64,000 bases of DNA from Bacillota bacterium (lineage in GTDB: Bacteria > Bacillota > Clostridia > Acetivibrionales > DSM-1351), in assembly GCA_023390335.1 (NCBI GenBank), contig JAEWCZ010000013.1, forward strand, positions 124,001-188,000, written 5' to 3'. The first letter of the stretch is position 1. Every line of letters starts with the position of its first letter. Shown here piece after piece: positions 32,617 through 41,116 of the stretch. The position numbers and the translations under genes were made by a program. Under the pieces are notes generated by a model. The model was not told where the DNA came from and ran no database searches. It saw only the letters and a list, made by a program, of their open reading frames with translations.

Positions 32617-33705
32617 ATGAGTTCTTACCACTTTAAAAATCAAAAAAAGTATAGAAAAAGACGTGCACTTATTACTACAATCGGTGTGTTAGGAATAATA
32701 GCTATAGCTATGGCAGTTTACCTGTTCATTAATAAAGGGGAAACAGCGGCCACTTCTCCGACGGATTCATCACAATCTGCATCTACTCAAACCGATATCG
32801 GTACATCTACTAATACACCTGCACCATCAGAGGATTCCGCGGTAGCAACAGATACAACATCAACTTCCGATAGCACTCAAAACGGAGTCAATACAAAGGA
32901 TCATGGATTTCTTCCGAATATTGGATCGGTTGATAAAAGTGGAAAGATGGACGGATTAAAAAAGTTAATAACCGACTATACTTCAGGTCTATCCGGAAAG
33001 TATGGAGTAACATTTATTGATCTGGCTACAGGAGAGATGGTAAATGTTAATGATACTGACAGATATATAGCAGCAAGTACTTCGAAGCTTCCTATCAACG
33101 TTCTGTTATATAAAAATGTTGAGGCTGGAAAAGTAAATTTGGACGATATGCTTACCTATCAGAAGGAAGACGTTGAACCTGGTACGGGAATAATACAGAA
33201 ATCTGCTTTTGGAACCCAGTATACTGTTCGTGAAACATCAAAGCTGGCAATACGAAAAAGCGATAATTGCGGTGTCAATATGCTAATCAGACTTCTGGAT
33301 ATTCAGAATGTTCGTCAATATCTGGTTGATCTCGGTGGAAAGGTCTATTATGATAATCGCCATCGTTCATGTCCGTATGATATGGCATTGGTAGCACAAG
33401 ATTTGTACAAACATTATCTAAAAAATGAAGCTGTGTATGGAGAACTTATAAACAACCTTGAAAATACAGATTGGCATGATAGAATTGATGCTCAGCTTAC
33501 AGGAGTAAAGGTTGCTCATAAAATTGGTAATCAGGTAAAAACCGCTAATGATGTAGGAATAGTATTTGCATCACATCCATATGTACTTTCTATTATGACG
33601 GATAATGTGGATTTCGGAACAGCTTGTAAGAATGAAGCAACATTATCAAAAAAGATTTACGATTATGTAGAGAGTTACGCAAGTAAAGATGGATTAAAAA
33701 AATAA
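32617..33705 (+). CDS. Membrane-anchored class A beta-lactamase-like serine hydrolase
   Basis: A 362-residue protein: basic N-terminus, one membrane helix (about 18-38), a Ser/Thr-rich linker (about 42-95), then an extracellular penicillin-recognising domain. Ser154-x-x-Lys157 (STSK), Ser215-Asp-Asn (SDN) and Lys302-Ile-Gly (KIG, normally KTG) are the three active-site motifs, with normal spacing (61 residues between the first two). I cannot find the ExxLN motif that supplies the general base of true class A beta-lactamases. So it may instead be a peptidoglycan peptidase or a non-hydrolysing relative. GGAGG precedes ATG 32617. Confidence 0.82.
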   Translation: MSSYHFKNQKKYRKRRALITTIGVLGIIAIAMAVYLFINKGETAATSPTDSSQSASTQTDIGTSTNTPAPSEDSAVATDTTSTSDSTQNGVNTKDHGFLPNIGSVDKSGKMDGLKKLITDYTSGLSGKYGVTFIDLATGEMVNVNDTDRYIAASTSKLPINVLLYKNVEAGKVNLDDMLTYQKEDVEPGTGIIQKSAFGTQYTVRETSKLAIRKSDNCGVNMLIRLLDIQNVRQYLVDLGGKVYYDNRHRSCPYDMALVAQDLYKHYLKNEAVYGELINNLENTDWHDRIDAQLTGVKVAHKIGNQVKTANDVGIVFASHPYVLSIMTDNVDFGTACKNEATLSKKIYDYVESYASKDGLKK

Positions 33706-33722
33706 TATATAAAATAAATTGC

Positions 33723-33765
33723 AAAAAGCCCATTCGCAAGTCAAGTGCAATGAGCTTTTTGTCTT
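33723..33765 (+). terminator. Terminator after the beta-lactamase-like gene
   Basis: AAAAAGC.CATT (33723-33734) pairs with AATG.GCTTTTT (33749-33760), one mismatch, followed by T-rich DNA. Confidence 0.8.
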
Positions 33766-33834
33766 TTTCAGACAAACTATGATTTTTTGGGTATAATAGA
33801 TATATGTTTACCAAGGAGGCTCCCAAAAAAAATA

Positions 33835-34476
33835 ATGCAAAATTTTATTTTCAATTTGATTCACCATGTAATAAATCATAATGTTATAGTTACATATTTA
33901 TTTTTCTTTTTATCTGGAATACTTCAGTTGGTTTTCCCGCCTTTTCCTTCAGATGTTATCATTGTATTTGAAGGTTATTTGACAACCCTGGGAGGACAGT
34001 TCCATCTTATACCGGTTTTCATTAATTCAATATTGGGAAGCCTTGTTGGTTCAATACTTGTTTATTGGTTTGGGCATAAAAAGGGTAATGAAGTATTAAG
34101 GTATAAGTTAGTGTTAAAGTATATTGACGAAAAGCATATCAAACGATCAGAAAAGGTATTTCATAAATATGGGAAGTATGGTTTGATAATAAGTAAATTT
34201 ATACCAGGGACAAGTACCATAATGGTATTGTTTTCAGGAGTTTTTCGAGTTAAAAAGAGTGTTTATTTTTCATATATGATTATTTCAATAATTTTACAAC
34301 AATTTATATACATGCTGATAGGCAGGCTGATAGGCAACAATATTGCAATGATAAACCGGTTTCTGTCATACTTTAATATTCTTTCGGTCGCTATATTGAT
34401 TTGTTTTATAATAGGGGGGTTTGTTCTATACAAAATCAAAAAATCCAAAAAAAATGTAAGTACCGATAATGATTGA
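33835..34476 (+). CDS. DedA-family membrane protein
   Basis: A 213-residue polytopic protein of the DedA/SNARE-associated family, which includes lipid flippases for undecaprenyl phosphate or phospholipids. It shows FPPFPSDVIIVFEGYL near the N-terminus, GSLVGSILVYWFGHKKG, and the amphipathic KFIPGTSTIMVLFSGVFRV that is usually G-R-x-x-PGxR in DedA. A basic tail ends the protein. The only ATG that fits is 33835, but AAGGAGG (33813-33819) is 15 bases upstream, an unusually long spacing. A TATAAT at 33792 is a plausible -10. Confidence 0.8.
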   Translation: MQNFIFNLIHHVINHNVIVTYLFFFLSGILQLVFPPFPSDVIIVFEGYLTTLGGQFHLIPVFINSILGSLVGSILVYWFGHKKGNEVLRYKLVLKYIDEKHIKRSEKVFHKYGKYGLIISKFIPGTSTIMVLFSGVFRVKKSVYFSYMIISIILQQFIYMLIGRLIGNNIAMINRFLSYFNILSVAILICFIIGGFVLYKIKKSKKNVSTDND

Positions 34477-34576
34477 TTTTAATGTTAAATATTCCTTAGT
34501 TTAATTATTTCTAATGTGAAAATAATATCTTTTAGTACAGCATTACAGAAAAAATAATACTGGGAGGTGATTGTGA

Positions 34577-34738
34577 ATGGATGCACCTTGTATGAAAGTT
34601 AAGTGTGGCGTAATAAATTGTGCCTACAATGAAGGTCAAATGTGCTATGCCAATGCACTTGAAGTCAACTCTATGGATGGAGCCAAAGCCAGTATAAGTG
34701 ATGAGACATGCTGCACAACATTTAAAGAAAAAGATTGA
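34577..34738 (+). CDS. DUF1540 cysteine-rich small protein
   Basis: A 53-residue protein with MKVKCGVINCAYNEGQMCYANALEV and a final TCCTTF. The C-x5-C-x7-C spacing followed by CC fits the DUF1540 family, thought to bind metal and common in Clostridia and sporeformers. Function unknown. GGGAGG lies before ATG 34577. A strong terminator follows at 34754. Confidence 0.8.
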   Translation: MDAPCMKVKCGVINCAYNEGQMCYANALEVNSMDGAKASISDETCCTTFKEKD

Positions 34739-34753
34739 TTTTGAATAGTCATA

Positions 34754-34794
34754 GAATAGGATAATCGGTTAATATACTGATTATCCTATTCTTT
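34754..34794 (+). terminator. Terminator after the DUF1540 gene
   Basis: GAATAGGATAATC (34754-34766) pairs perfectly with GATTATCCTATTC (34779-34791), then TTT. Confidence 0.9.
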
Positions 34795-34826
34795 ACCAGT
34801 AAATAATTAAACAAGGGGAATATTAA

Positions 34827-36182
34827 TTGAGCAGTAAATCTATAAAACTAGGATTTAACAGAAACCATCTTATAATAATGGCACTTGGGAATATAATCGG
34901 CTCTGGAATATTTCTCGGCAGCGGAACAGTAATTTCAATTGCTGGCCCTGCGGCAATCCTAGCCTATATTTTTGGTGGGATTATTATGGTACTGGAAGTA
35001 ATGTTTATAACTGAAATGACTATTATTAATCCTGCACCGGGGTCTTTTAGGGTACATGCATCAGAAATATTCGGTCCTTGGATAGGTTTTGTAAATGGTT
35101 GGATGTTCTGGTTCAGCGGTGTTCTTGGAATGGCCAGTGAAGTTGCTGCAGCTGCTATCTTTACAGGCTTATGGTTCCCAAAGATTCCACAATGGGTCTT
35201 CTGTGTTATTTACGCATTAGTAATGACCGTAATAAATCTAAAGGACGCCAGAGGGTTGAGTATAATTGAGAGCTTTCTTGCTTCAATTAAAGTTCTGTCT
35301 CTTGTTGCTTTTATTTTATTTGGTATTGCTACTGTATTTGGTATTTTACCGTATGGCGAATTTAAACCACTTCCTATATTTCAATCTGCCAATAATTTTA
35401 TGCCAAATGGATTCAGGGGTATATTTGCAGCTATGATTATGGTAATGTTTTCCTTTACGGGCACTGGCATTATAGGACTTGCCATTACTGAATCGGAAAA
35501 TCCTGAAAAGGATGCGCCTCCTGCTATATATACAATAACAGTCACGGTAATAGTTCTCTATACACTTTCAATATTTTTTATTATATATCTAATGCCTTGG
35601 AAGGCATTCTCAGCTTCCGAAAGTCCTTTTGTAGAAATTTTAAACAGGGCAGGGGTGCCATTTGGCAGTAATATTTTAAACTTCGTTGTATTGACAGCAG
35701 CGTTATCCGGTTTGAACTCATCAATGTATAGTGCTTCAAGAATGTTGAACTCACTAAGTCTAGGGAAGCAGGCTCCCAAATCCTTTTTAATAAAAAATAA
35801 AAACGGTGTTCCGGTTTATGCACTCGGACTTAGCAGTGTTGTTCTACTTCTGACCGCAGTAATCTCATATTTTATACCCTCTAAGGTATTTGAAATACTT
35901 GCGGCGGCCAGTGGATTTACCGCTCTTGTAAATTGGCTTACAATTTCGATTACACATTTTTTCTACAGAAGAAAGTCACTAAAAGAGAAGCCTGACAGAA
36001 TAAAATATAAAGTTCCAGGATGGCCTTTGATAAATTTTATAGCGGTAACATTTATAGTTATTGTATTTGCTACATCGCCTCTTTATCCCGGACAAATATC
36101 AGGTCTTATAGGAAGCATAACTTTATTTGTATCTTTAGTAATTATTTATGTTATACTTAGAATAAAAAAGCTAATAAATTAA
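34827..36182 (+). CDS. APC-family amino-acid permease
   Basis: A 451-residue protein with about 12 membrane helices. The APC signature GNIIGSGIFLGSGTVISIAGPAA is in helix 1; FTGTGIIGLAITESENPEKDAP and SSMYSASRMLNSLS are typical of the amino-acid transporter subgroup with GABA/lysine/aromatic permeases. Substrate is not predictable. The start is TTG 34827, behind AAGGGG. Last gene before the long cellulosome-operon leader. Confidence 0.88.
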   Translation: MSSKSIKLGFNRNHLIIMALGNIIGSGIFLGSGTVISIAGPAAILAYIFGGIIMVLEVMFITEMTIINPAPGSFRVHASEIFGPWIGFVNGWMFWFSGVLGMASEVAAAAIFTGLWFPKIPQWVFCVIYALVMTVINLKDARGLSIIESFLASIKVLSLVAFILFGIATVFGILPYGEFKPLPIFQSANNFMPNGFRGIFAAMIMVMFSFTGTGIIGLAITESENPEKDAPPAIYTITVTVIVLYTLSIFFIIYLMPWKAFSASESPFVEILNRAGVPFGSNILNFVVLTAALSGLNSSMYSASRMLNSLSLGKQAPKSFLIKNKNGVPVYALGLSSVVLLLTAVISYFIPSKVFEILAAASGFTALVNWLTISITHFFYRRKSLKEKPDRIKYKVPGWPLINFIAVTFIVIVFATSPLYPGQISGLIGSITLFVSLVIIYVILRIKKLIN

Positions 36183-36464
36183 TTATGTTGATATAATGTA
36201 AAGAAGTAATTACAGGTGAAAACTTCATAAAAGTGACAAATATAAACAATTGAAGTTGATAACACAAAATGTTCTGCCTGTTTTTAGAGCGTATTCTGAC
36301 AATGTATACATCTAAGAAAAGACACAAAAGTAAAACAATTAACATAAAGCAATATTTAATTACTTTATTAAATGTAGAAAAATAGCACAAATACTAAAAT
36401 AATAGAAAAATAATCTTTATATAAATTTACCAAAAAAACTGTTGAAAAAATGTTAAAAAAGTAC

Positions 36465-36493
36465 TTGTCATTTAATTACATAAATGGTAATAT
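36465..36493 (+). promoter_or_regulatory. Candidate cip-cel operon promoter
   Basis: TTGTCA (36465-36470), a 17-base spacer and TAATAT (36488-36493). It would start a leader of about 675 bases, of the order reported for the related operon. It is the best sigma-A-like pair I see in the leader. Confidence 0.5.
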
Positions 36494-36608
36494 GGATTTG
36501 AATCATTTATGGTTATACGAAAAATATGAAAATAGCGTTTAAAGGGGTAATGTATTATTATTTGATTAGAACAAAAAATGATAAAATTTGATAATGGTAA
36601 GCACCTAA

Positions 36609-36622
36609 GGTAAACGGCTTAA
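36609..36622 (+). promoter_or_regulatory. Weak cre-like site in the cipC leader
   Basis: GGTAAACGGCTTAA keeps the TAAACG core of the catabolite-responsive consensus but differs at three of its fixed positions. Carbon catabolite control through CcpA is reported for cellulosome genes in this group, so the site is plausible but not convincing. Confidence 0.3.
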
Positions 36623-37028
36623 ACATATTCATTTCAAATATCTGTAAGATTCGCTTTTATAAGTATTAATTCTCTAAGTTATATTCTTTCTAACTATCAC
36701 AATATCGTATTATAAATTACTTCAAAGAATCATTTGGTTATATTTTGCTGTAAGCATTATGACAGAATAGTACCTTCTTTTCAGAAAAAGTTATCGTTAT
36801 TTAAAAATCTAATAAAAGTGATTATAAAAAGTATCAAAATAATCGTAAGGAAAAATGCGATTTGATTTTGATTTAGTATTGCGGTTATATTTTGAGAATT
36901 TTTATAAACGTTGAAGCATTTCTGAATTAATTTAAATTATGAAAAACCACTTAGCCAATAAAGATTAAGGAGGTGAAAATATTTATTCAGTTATATCAGT
37001 ATGCCTAAAAATGAAACATTTTTAAAGT

Positions 37029-37081
37029 AAGGCGGTTTAAAAGTATTTTTTTAAAAAGTATCTTTTATTAATAACTGCCTT
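37029..37081 (+). other. Leader hairpin upstream of cipC
   Basis: AAGGCGGTT (37029-37037) can pair with AACTGCCTT (37073-37081) with one G-U pair, in the 5' leader about 95 bases before the cipC start. It may protect the 5' end of a processed mRNA or tune translation. Confidence 0.5.
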
Positions 37082-37174
37082 AAACTGCTGAGAAATAGCT
37101 GAATATTGGTGAAAAACCTATAGTCAAAAGGCAAAATGGTTTTCATGTAAAATAAAAATATAGGAGGTTTACAA

Positions 37175-40100
37175 ATGCGTAAAAAGTCTTTAGCATTTTT
37201 GTTAGCACTAACAATGTTGGTGACATTATTAGGGGCTCAGCTTACAGCTTTTGCGGCAGGTTCTGGCGTAGTATCAGTTCAATTTAATAATGGCGGTTCA
37301 TCGACATCATCAAATTCAATATACGCTAGATTTAAAGTTACAAACACAAGTAGTTCACCAATCAACTTGGCAGATTTAAAACTTAAATACTATTATACTC
37401 AGGATGAACAAAAGGACACAACATTCTTTTGTGACCATGCAGGTTATATGAATGGTAGCAATTACGTAGATGCTACTTCAAAAGTAACCGGTAAATTTGT
37501 TGCAATAAGTCCTGCAGTTACAAACGCAGATCACTATCTTGAAGTTGGTTTAACTAGTGATGCAGGAACTCTTCCAGTTGGAGGATCCATAGAGATTCAA
37601 ACAAGATTTGCAAGAACAGACTGGACTAACTTTAATCAATCAAATGACTTGTCATATACTTCAGCAAGTTCATACATGAATTGGGAGAAAATTGGTGCTT
37701 TCGTAGCCGGAACTCTTGCTTATGGTTTAGACATAAACGGAGGTAACCCACCACCACCAGCTACAATCAATCCAACTTCTATTTCAGCTATTGCAGGAGC
37801 ATTTGCAGACACTAAAATAACTCTTACTCCAAACAATAATACTTTCAATGGAATTAGTGAATTAACAAGCAGTCAATATACAAAAGGTACAAATGAAGTT
37901 ACAATATTGGCTAGCTACTTGAACACACTTCCAGAGAATAGTACAAAAACTCTTACTTTTGATTTCGGTCTGGGTGCTAGCAATCCTAAATTGACTGTTA
38001 ATGTTTTACCAAAAGGTAACTCTCTTAAAGTAGCAGCAGGAGCAGTTTCAGGTAAATCTGGAGAAACAGTAACAGTTCCTGTTACATTTGCTGACGTAGC
38101 AAAAATGAACAATGTAGGAACATGTAATTTCTACATGGGATACGATACAAACCTGTTAGAGGTAGTATCCGTAGATGCAGGTTCAATAGTTAAGAATGCA
38201 GGTGTTAACTTCTCAAGCAGTTTCAGCAACGGAACTATCAGCTTCCTGTTCTTAGATAATACAATAGGTAGCGAATTAATCAACACTGACGGAACATTTG
38301 CAACAATTACATTCAAATTGAAGACTGTAACAGCTACAACTACAACACCAGTATCCTTTAAGGATGGCGGAGCTTTCGGCGACGGCACAATGGCTAAAAT
38401 ATCTGCAGTTACTAAGACTAATGGTAGTGTAACAATAAATCCTGTGCCACAAGAAGGTCTTAAAGTAGCAGCAGGAACAGCTTCAGGCGTTGCAGGAGAA
38501 ACAGTAACAGTTCCTGTTACATTTGCTGACGTAGCAAAAGCAAACAAAGTAGGAACATGTAATTTCTACATGGGATATGATCCTAATCTTCTTGAAGCAG
38601 TATCTGTAACACCTGGAGATATAGTAAAAAATGCAGGTGTTAACTTCTCAAGCAGTATCAACAGCGGTTCAATCAGCTTCTTGTTCTTAGACAATACAAT
38701 AGGTAACGAATTGATCGACACTGACGGAATATTTGCAACAATTACATTCAAATTAAAGAGTGTAACAGTTCCAACTACAACACCAGTATCCTTTAAGGAT
38801 GGTGGAGCATTTGGTGACGGAACTATGACTAAAATAGCTTCAGTTACTAAGACAAACGGTAGTGTAACTATAAATCTTAATACAGACCCAACAATTACAC
38901 CTTCAACTGCTACTTTTAACAAGAACGCTCCAGCAGATGTAAGTGTTACACTTACACCAAACGGAAAAACATTCAGCGGTATTATTGTTGATGGTACAAC
39001 CTTAGCAACTACTAACTACACAGTATCAAATAATGTTGTAACATTCACAAAGAGCTATTTGAGCACACTTGCAGTTGGTTCAAAGACATTCACATTTGAT
39101 TTTGGTGTTACAAACAATCCTAAGTTAGTATTAACAATAATTGAATCAAGGGAATTTACTGTAGCAGTAGGAAAAACTTCAGGTAATGCTGGAGATACAG
39201 TAACTGTACCAGTAACATTTTCAGGTGTAGCAACTGCTAATAATGTAGGAACATGTAATTTCTACCTTTCATATGATCCTACTCTTCTTGAAGCAGTATC
39301 AGTAGCTCCTGGATCTATAATAACAAATGCAGGTGTTAACTTCTCAAGCAGCATCAGCAGCGGTTCAATCAGCTTCCTGTTCTTAGACAATACAATCGGC
39401 AGCGAATTGATCAACACTGATGGAACATTTGCAACAGTTACATTCAAATTAAAGAGTGTAGCAACTGAAACTACAACACCAGTAGCATTTAAAGATGGTG
39501 GAGCATTTGGTGACGGTAATATGACAAAGATAGCTGCAGTTAATAAGACAAACGGTAGTGTAACTATCAAACCTGTTATTAACACAGACCCATCTATTAC
39601 ACCTACAACAGCTACTTTTGACAAGTACGCTGCAGCAGATGTAAGTGTTACACTTACACCAAACGGAAATACATTTAAAGGTATCAGCGTTGATGGTACA
39701 ACTTTAGCAACTACTAACTACACAGTATCAAATAATGTTGTAACATTCTCAAAGAGCTATTTGAGCACACTTGCAGTTGGTTCAAAGACATTCACATTTG
39801 ATTTTGGTGTTACAAACAATCCTAAGTTAGCATTAACAATTATAGATACAACTCCAAAAGCACTTAAGGTTGCATTAGGAACAGCTTCAGGTAATGCTGG
39901 AGATACAGTAACAGTTCCAGTAACATTTGCAGATGTAACAACTGCAGGAAAAGTAGGAACATGTAATTTCTATGTTTCATACGATCCTACTCTTCTTGAA
40001 GCAACATCAGTAACTCCTGGATCTATAGTAACAAATGCAGGTGTTAACTTCTCAAGCAGCATCAGCAGCGGTTCAGTAAGCTTCCTGTTCTTAGACAATA

Positions 40101-41002
40101 CAATCGGCAGCGAATTGATCGGCACTGACGGAACATTTGCAACAATTACATTCAAATTAAAGAGTGTGTCAGCTAAAACTACAGCATCAGTAGCATTTAA
40201 AGATGGTGGAGCATTTGGTGACGGTAATATGACAAAGATAGCTACAGTTATTAAGACAAACGGTAGTGTAACTATTAATCCTGTTGTTATCACAGACCCA
40301 TCTATTACACCTACAACAGCTACTTTTGACAAGTACGTTCCAGCAGATGTAAGTGTTACACTTACACCAAACGGAAATACATTTAAAGGTATCACTGTTA
40401 ATGGTACAGCCGTAGCAAATACTAACTACACTGTATCAAATAATGTTGTAACAATCTCAAAGAGCTATTTGAGCACACTTGCAGTTGGTTCAACTACACT
40501 CACATTTGATTTTGGTGTTACAAACAATCCTAAATTGGCATTGACAATTAAAGACACTGGTATTGTTATTCCTACAGGACTTGGTGTAAGTATTGCATCA
40601 GTAACAGGAAAAACTGGTGATACCATTACAGTGCCTATAAAGCTTGTTAATGTTGTTAAATCAGGTAATGTAGGAACTTGTAACTTCTATGTTACATATG
40701 ATCCAACTTTGTTGCAGGCAGTATCAGCAACAGCTGGTGATATAGTTCTGAATTCAGCTGTTAACTTCTCAAGCAGCATCAATGCTAATACAGGTACAAT
40801 CAGTATCTTATTCTTGGATAACACTATAGGTGATCAGCTCATTACTAGTGATGGAGTATTTGCTAATCTTACATTCAAAGTAGTAGGAACTTCAAGTACT
40901 ACAACTCCTGTTGCATTTAAAACAGGTGGAGCATTCGGTAATGGTAACATGACAAAAATCACAGATATCACATTCACAAACGGAAGCGCAAAACTTAATT
41001 AA
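37175..41002 (+). CDS. cipC: Scaffoldin CipC-type: CBM3, four X2, five cohesins
   Basis: A 1275-residue secreted scaffoldin. Signal peptide about 1-28 (AFAA); CBM3a about 30-185 binds crystalline cellulose; X2 about 197-279; cohesin 1 about 283-422 and cohesin 2 about 428-568 in direct succession; X2 about 569-658; cohesin 3 about 661-802; X2 about 804-891; cohesin 4 about 896-1037; X2 about 1039-1127; cohesin 5 about 1133-1275. Every cohesin has GTCNFY, NFSSS, SFLFLDNTIG (SILFLDNTIG in the last) and GAFGDGxM. The middle repeats are almost identical at DNA level. There is no dockerin or SLH domain. It is the first gene of the cluster and gathers the enzymes encoded after it. Compared with the eight-cohesin, two-X2 CipC of strain H10 the number and alternation differ. 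GGAGG precedes ATG 37175. Confidence 0.96.
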   Translation: MRKKSLAFLLALTMLVTLLGAQLTAFAAGSGVVSVQFNNGGSSTSSNSIYARFKVTNTSSSPINLADLKLKYYYTQDEQKDTTFFCDHAGYMNGSNYVDATSKVTGKFVAISPAVTNADHYLEVGLTSDAGTLPVGGSIEIQTRFARTDWTNFNQSNDLSYTSASSYMNWEKIGAFVAGTLAYGLDINGGNPPPPATINPTSISAIAGAFADTKITLTPNNNTFNGISELTSSQYTKGTNEVTILASYLNTLPENSTKTLTFDFGLGASNPKLTVNVLPKGNSLKVAAGAVSGKSGETVTVPVTFADVAKMNNVGTCNFYMGYDTNLLEVVSVDAGSIVKNAGVNFSSSFSNGTISFLFLDNTIGSELINTDGTFATITFKLKTVTATTTTPVSFKDGGAFGDGTMAKISAVTKTNGSVTINPVPQEGLKVAAGTASGVAGETVTVPVTFADVAKANKVGTCNFYMGYDPNLLEAVSVTPGDIVKNAGVNFSSSINSGSISFLFLDNTIGNELIDTDGIFATITFKLKSVTVPTTTPVSFKDGGAFGDGTMTKIASVTKTNGSVTINLNTDPTITPSTATFNKNAPADVSVTLTPNGKTFSGIIVDGTTLATTNYTVSNNVVTFTKSYLSTLAVGSKTFTFDFGVTNNPKLVLTIIESREFTVAVGKTSGNAGDTVTVPVTFSGVATANNVGTCNFYLSYDPTLLEAVSVAPGSIITNAGVNFSSSISSGSISFLFLDNTIGSELINTDGTFATVTFKLKSVATETTTPVAFKDGGAFGDGNMTKIAAVNKTNGSVTIKPVINTDPSITPTTATFDKYAAADVSVTLTPNGNTFKGISVDGTTLATTNYTVSNNVVTFSKSYLSTLAVGSKTFTFDFGVTNNPKLALTIIDTTPKALKVALGTASGNAGDTVTVPVTFADVTTAGKVGTCNFYVSYDPTLLEATSVTPGSIVTNAGVNFSSSISSGSVSFLFLDNTIGSELIGTDGTFATITFKLKSVSAKTTASVAFKDGGAFGDGNMTKIATVIKTNGSVTINPVVITDPSITPTTATFDKYVPADVSVTLTPNGNTFKGITVNGTAVANTNYTVSNNVVTISKSYLSTLAVGSTTLTFDFGVTNNPKLALTIKDTGIVIPTGLGVSIASVTGKTGDTITVPIKLVNVVKSGNVGTCNFYVTYDPTLLQAVSATAGDIVLNSAVNFSSSINANTGTISILFLDNTIGDQLITSDGVFANLTFKVVGTSSTTTPVAFKTGGAFGNGNMTKITDITFTNGSAKLN
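38020..40985 (+). repeat. Cohesin/X2 internal tandem repeats in cipC
   Basis: Segments of about 425 (cohesin) and 270 (X2) bases recur. The X2 units starting near 38880, 39585 and 40290 share long identical DNA runs, for example the repeated TTGAGCACACTTGCAGTTGG, and the adjoining cohesins share TTAACTTCTCAAGCAG. The identity at silent positions points to recent duplication or gene conversion. Confidence 0.85.
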
Positions 41003-41020
41003 TTATTGAATTTAAATTTT

Positions 41021-41054
41021 CCATACTTTATGGCTTTTTAGCCATAAAGTATGG
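41021..41054 (+). other. Perfect 15-bp hairpin between cipC and cel48F
   Basis: CCATACTTTATGGCT (41021-41035) pairs with AGCCATAAAGTATGG (41040-41054) around TTTT. In related operons such intercistronic hairpins stabilise the 3' end of the upstream part of processed mRNA, so scaffoldin message exceeds enzyme message. Some T follows, so partial termination is also possible. Confidence 0.85.
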
Positions 41055-41067
41055 AGTTTTAAAAAAC

Positions 41068-41090
41068 TTATGACAGTTTTACTGTCATAA
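41068..41090 (+). other. Second hairpin just before cel48F
   Basis: TTATGACAG (41068-41076) pairs with CTGTCATAA (41082-41090). It lies 26 bases before the cel48F start and could mark a 5' end of a processed transcript. Confidence 0.7.
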
Positions 41091-41116
41091 AATTCAAATA
41101 ATAAGGAAGGTGTAAA

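Larger units (their letters stand above)
36183..37174 (+). promoter_or_regulatory. About 1 kb AT-rich region upstream of cipC: promoter and long 5' leader
   Basis: No gene is seen. It contains the candidate promoter at 36465, a weak cre-like site at 36609, and a leader hairpin at 37029. AAGGAGGTGAAAATA near 36968 looks like a ribosome site followed by an 11-codon frame starting GTG (VKIFIQLYQYA), too close to be sure. The cip-cel operon of R. cellulolyticum is reported to be transcribed from a promoter several hundred bases upstream of cipC, which fits this layout. Confidence 0.6.

Noticed and set aside
34577..34738. Metallothionein or ferredoxin
   Set aside because: The cysteine spacing fits DUF1540 and not CxxCxxC ferredoxins or metallothioneins.
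37915..40395. Long open frames on the minus strand within cipC (up to 141 codons)
   Set aside because: They recur once per cohesin and mirror the biased codon use of the real gene; none has a ribosome site or family resemblance.
38020..40985. CRISPR-like array or satellite repeats
   Set aside because: The repeats are hundreds of bases long and in frame; they encode cohesin and X2 domains.
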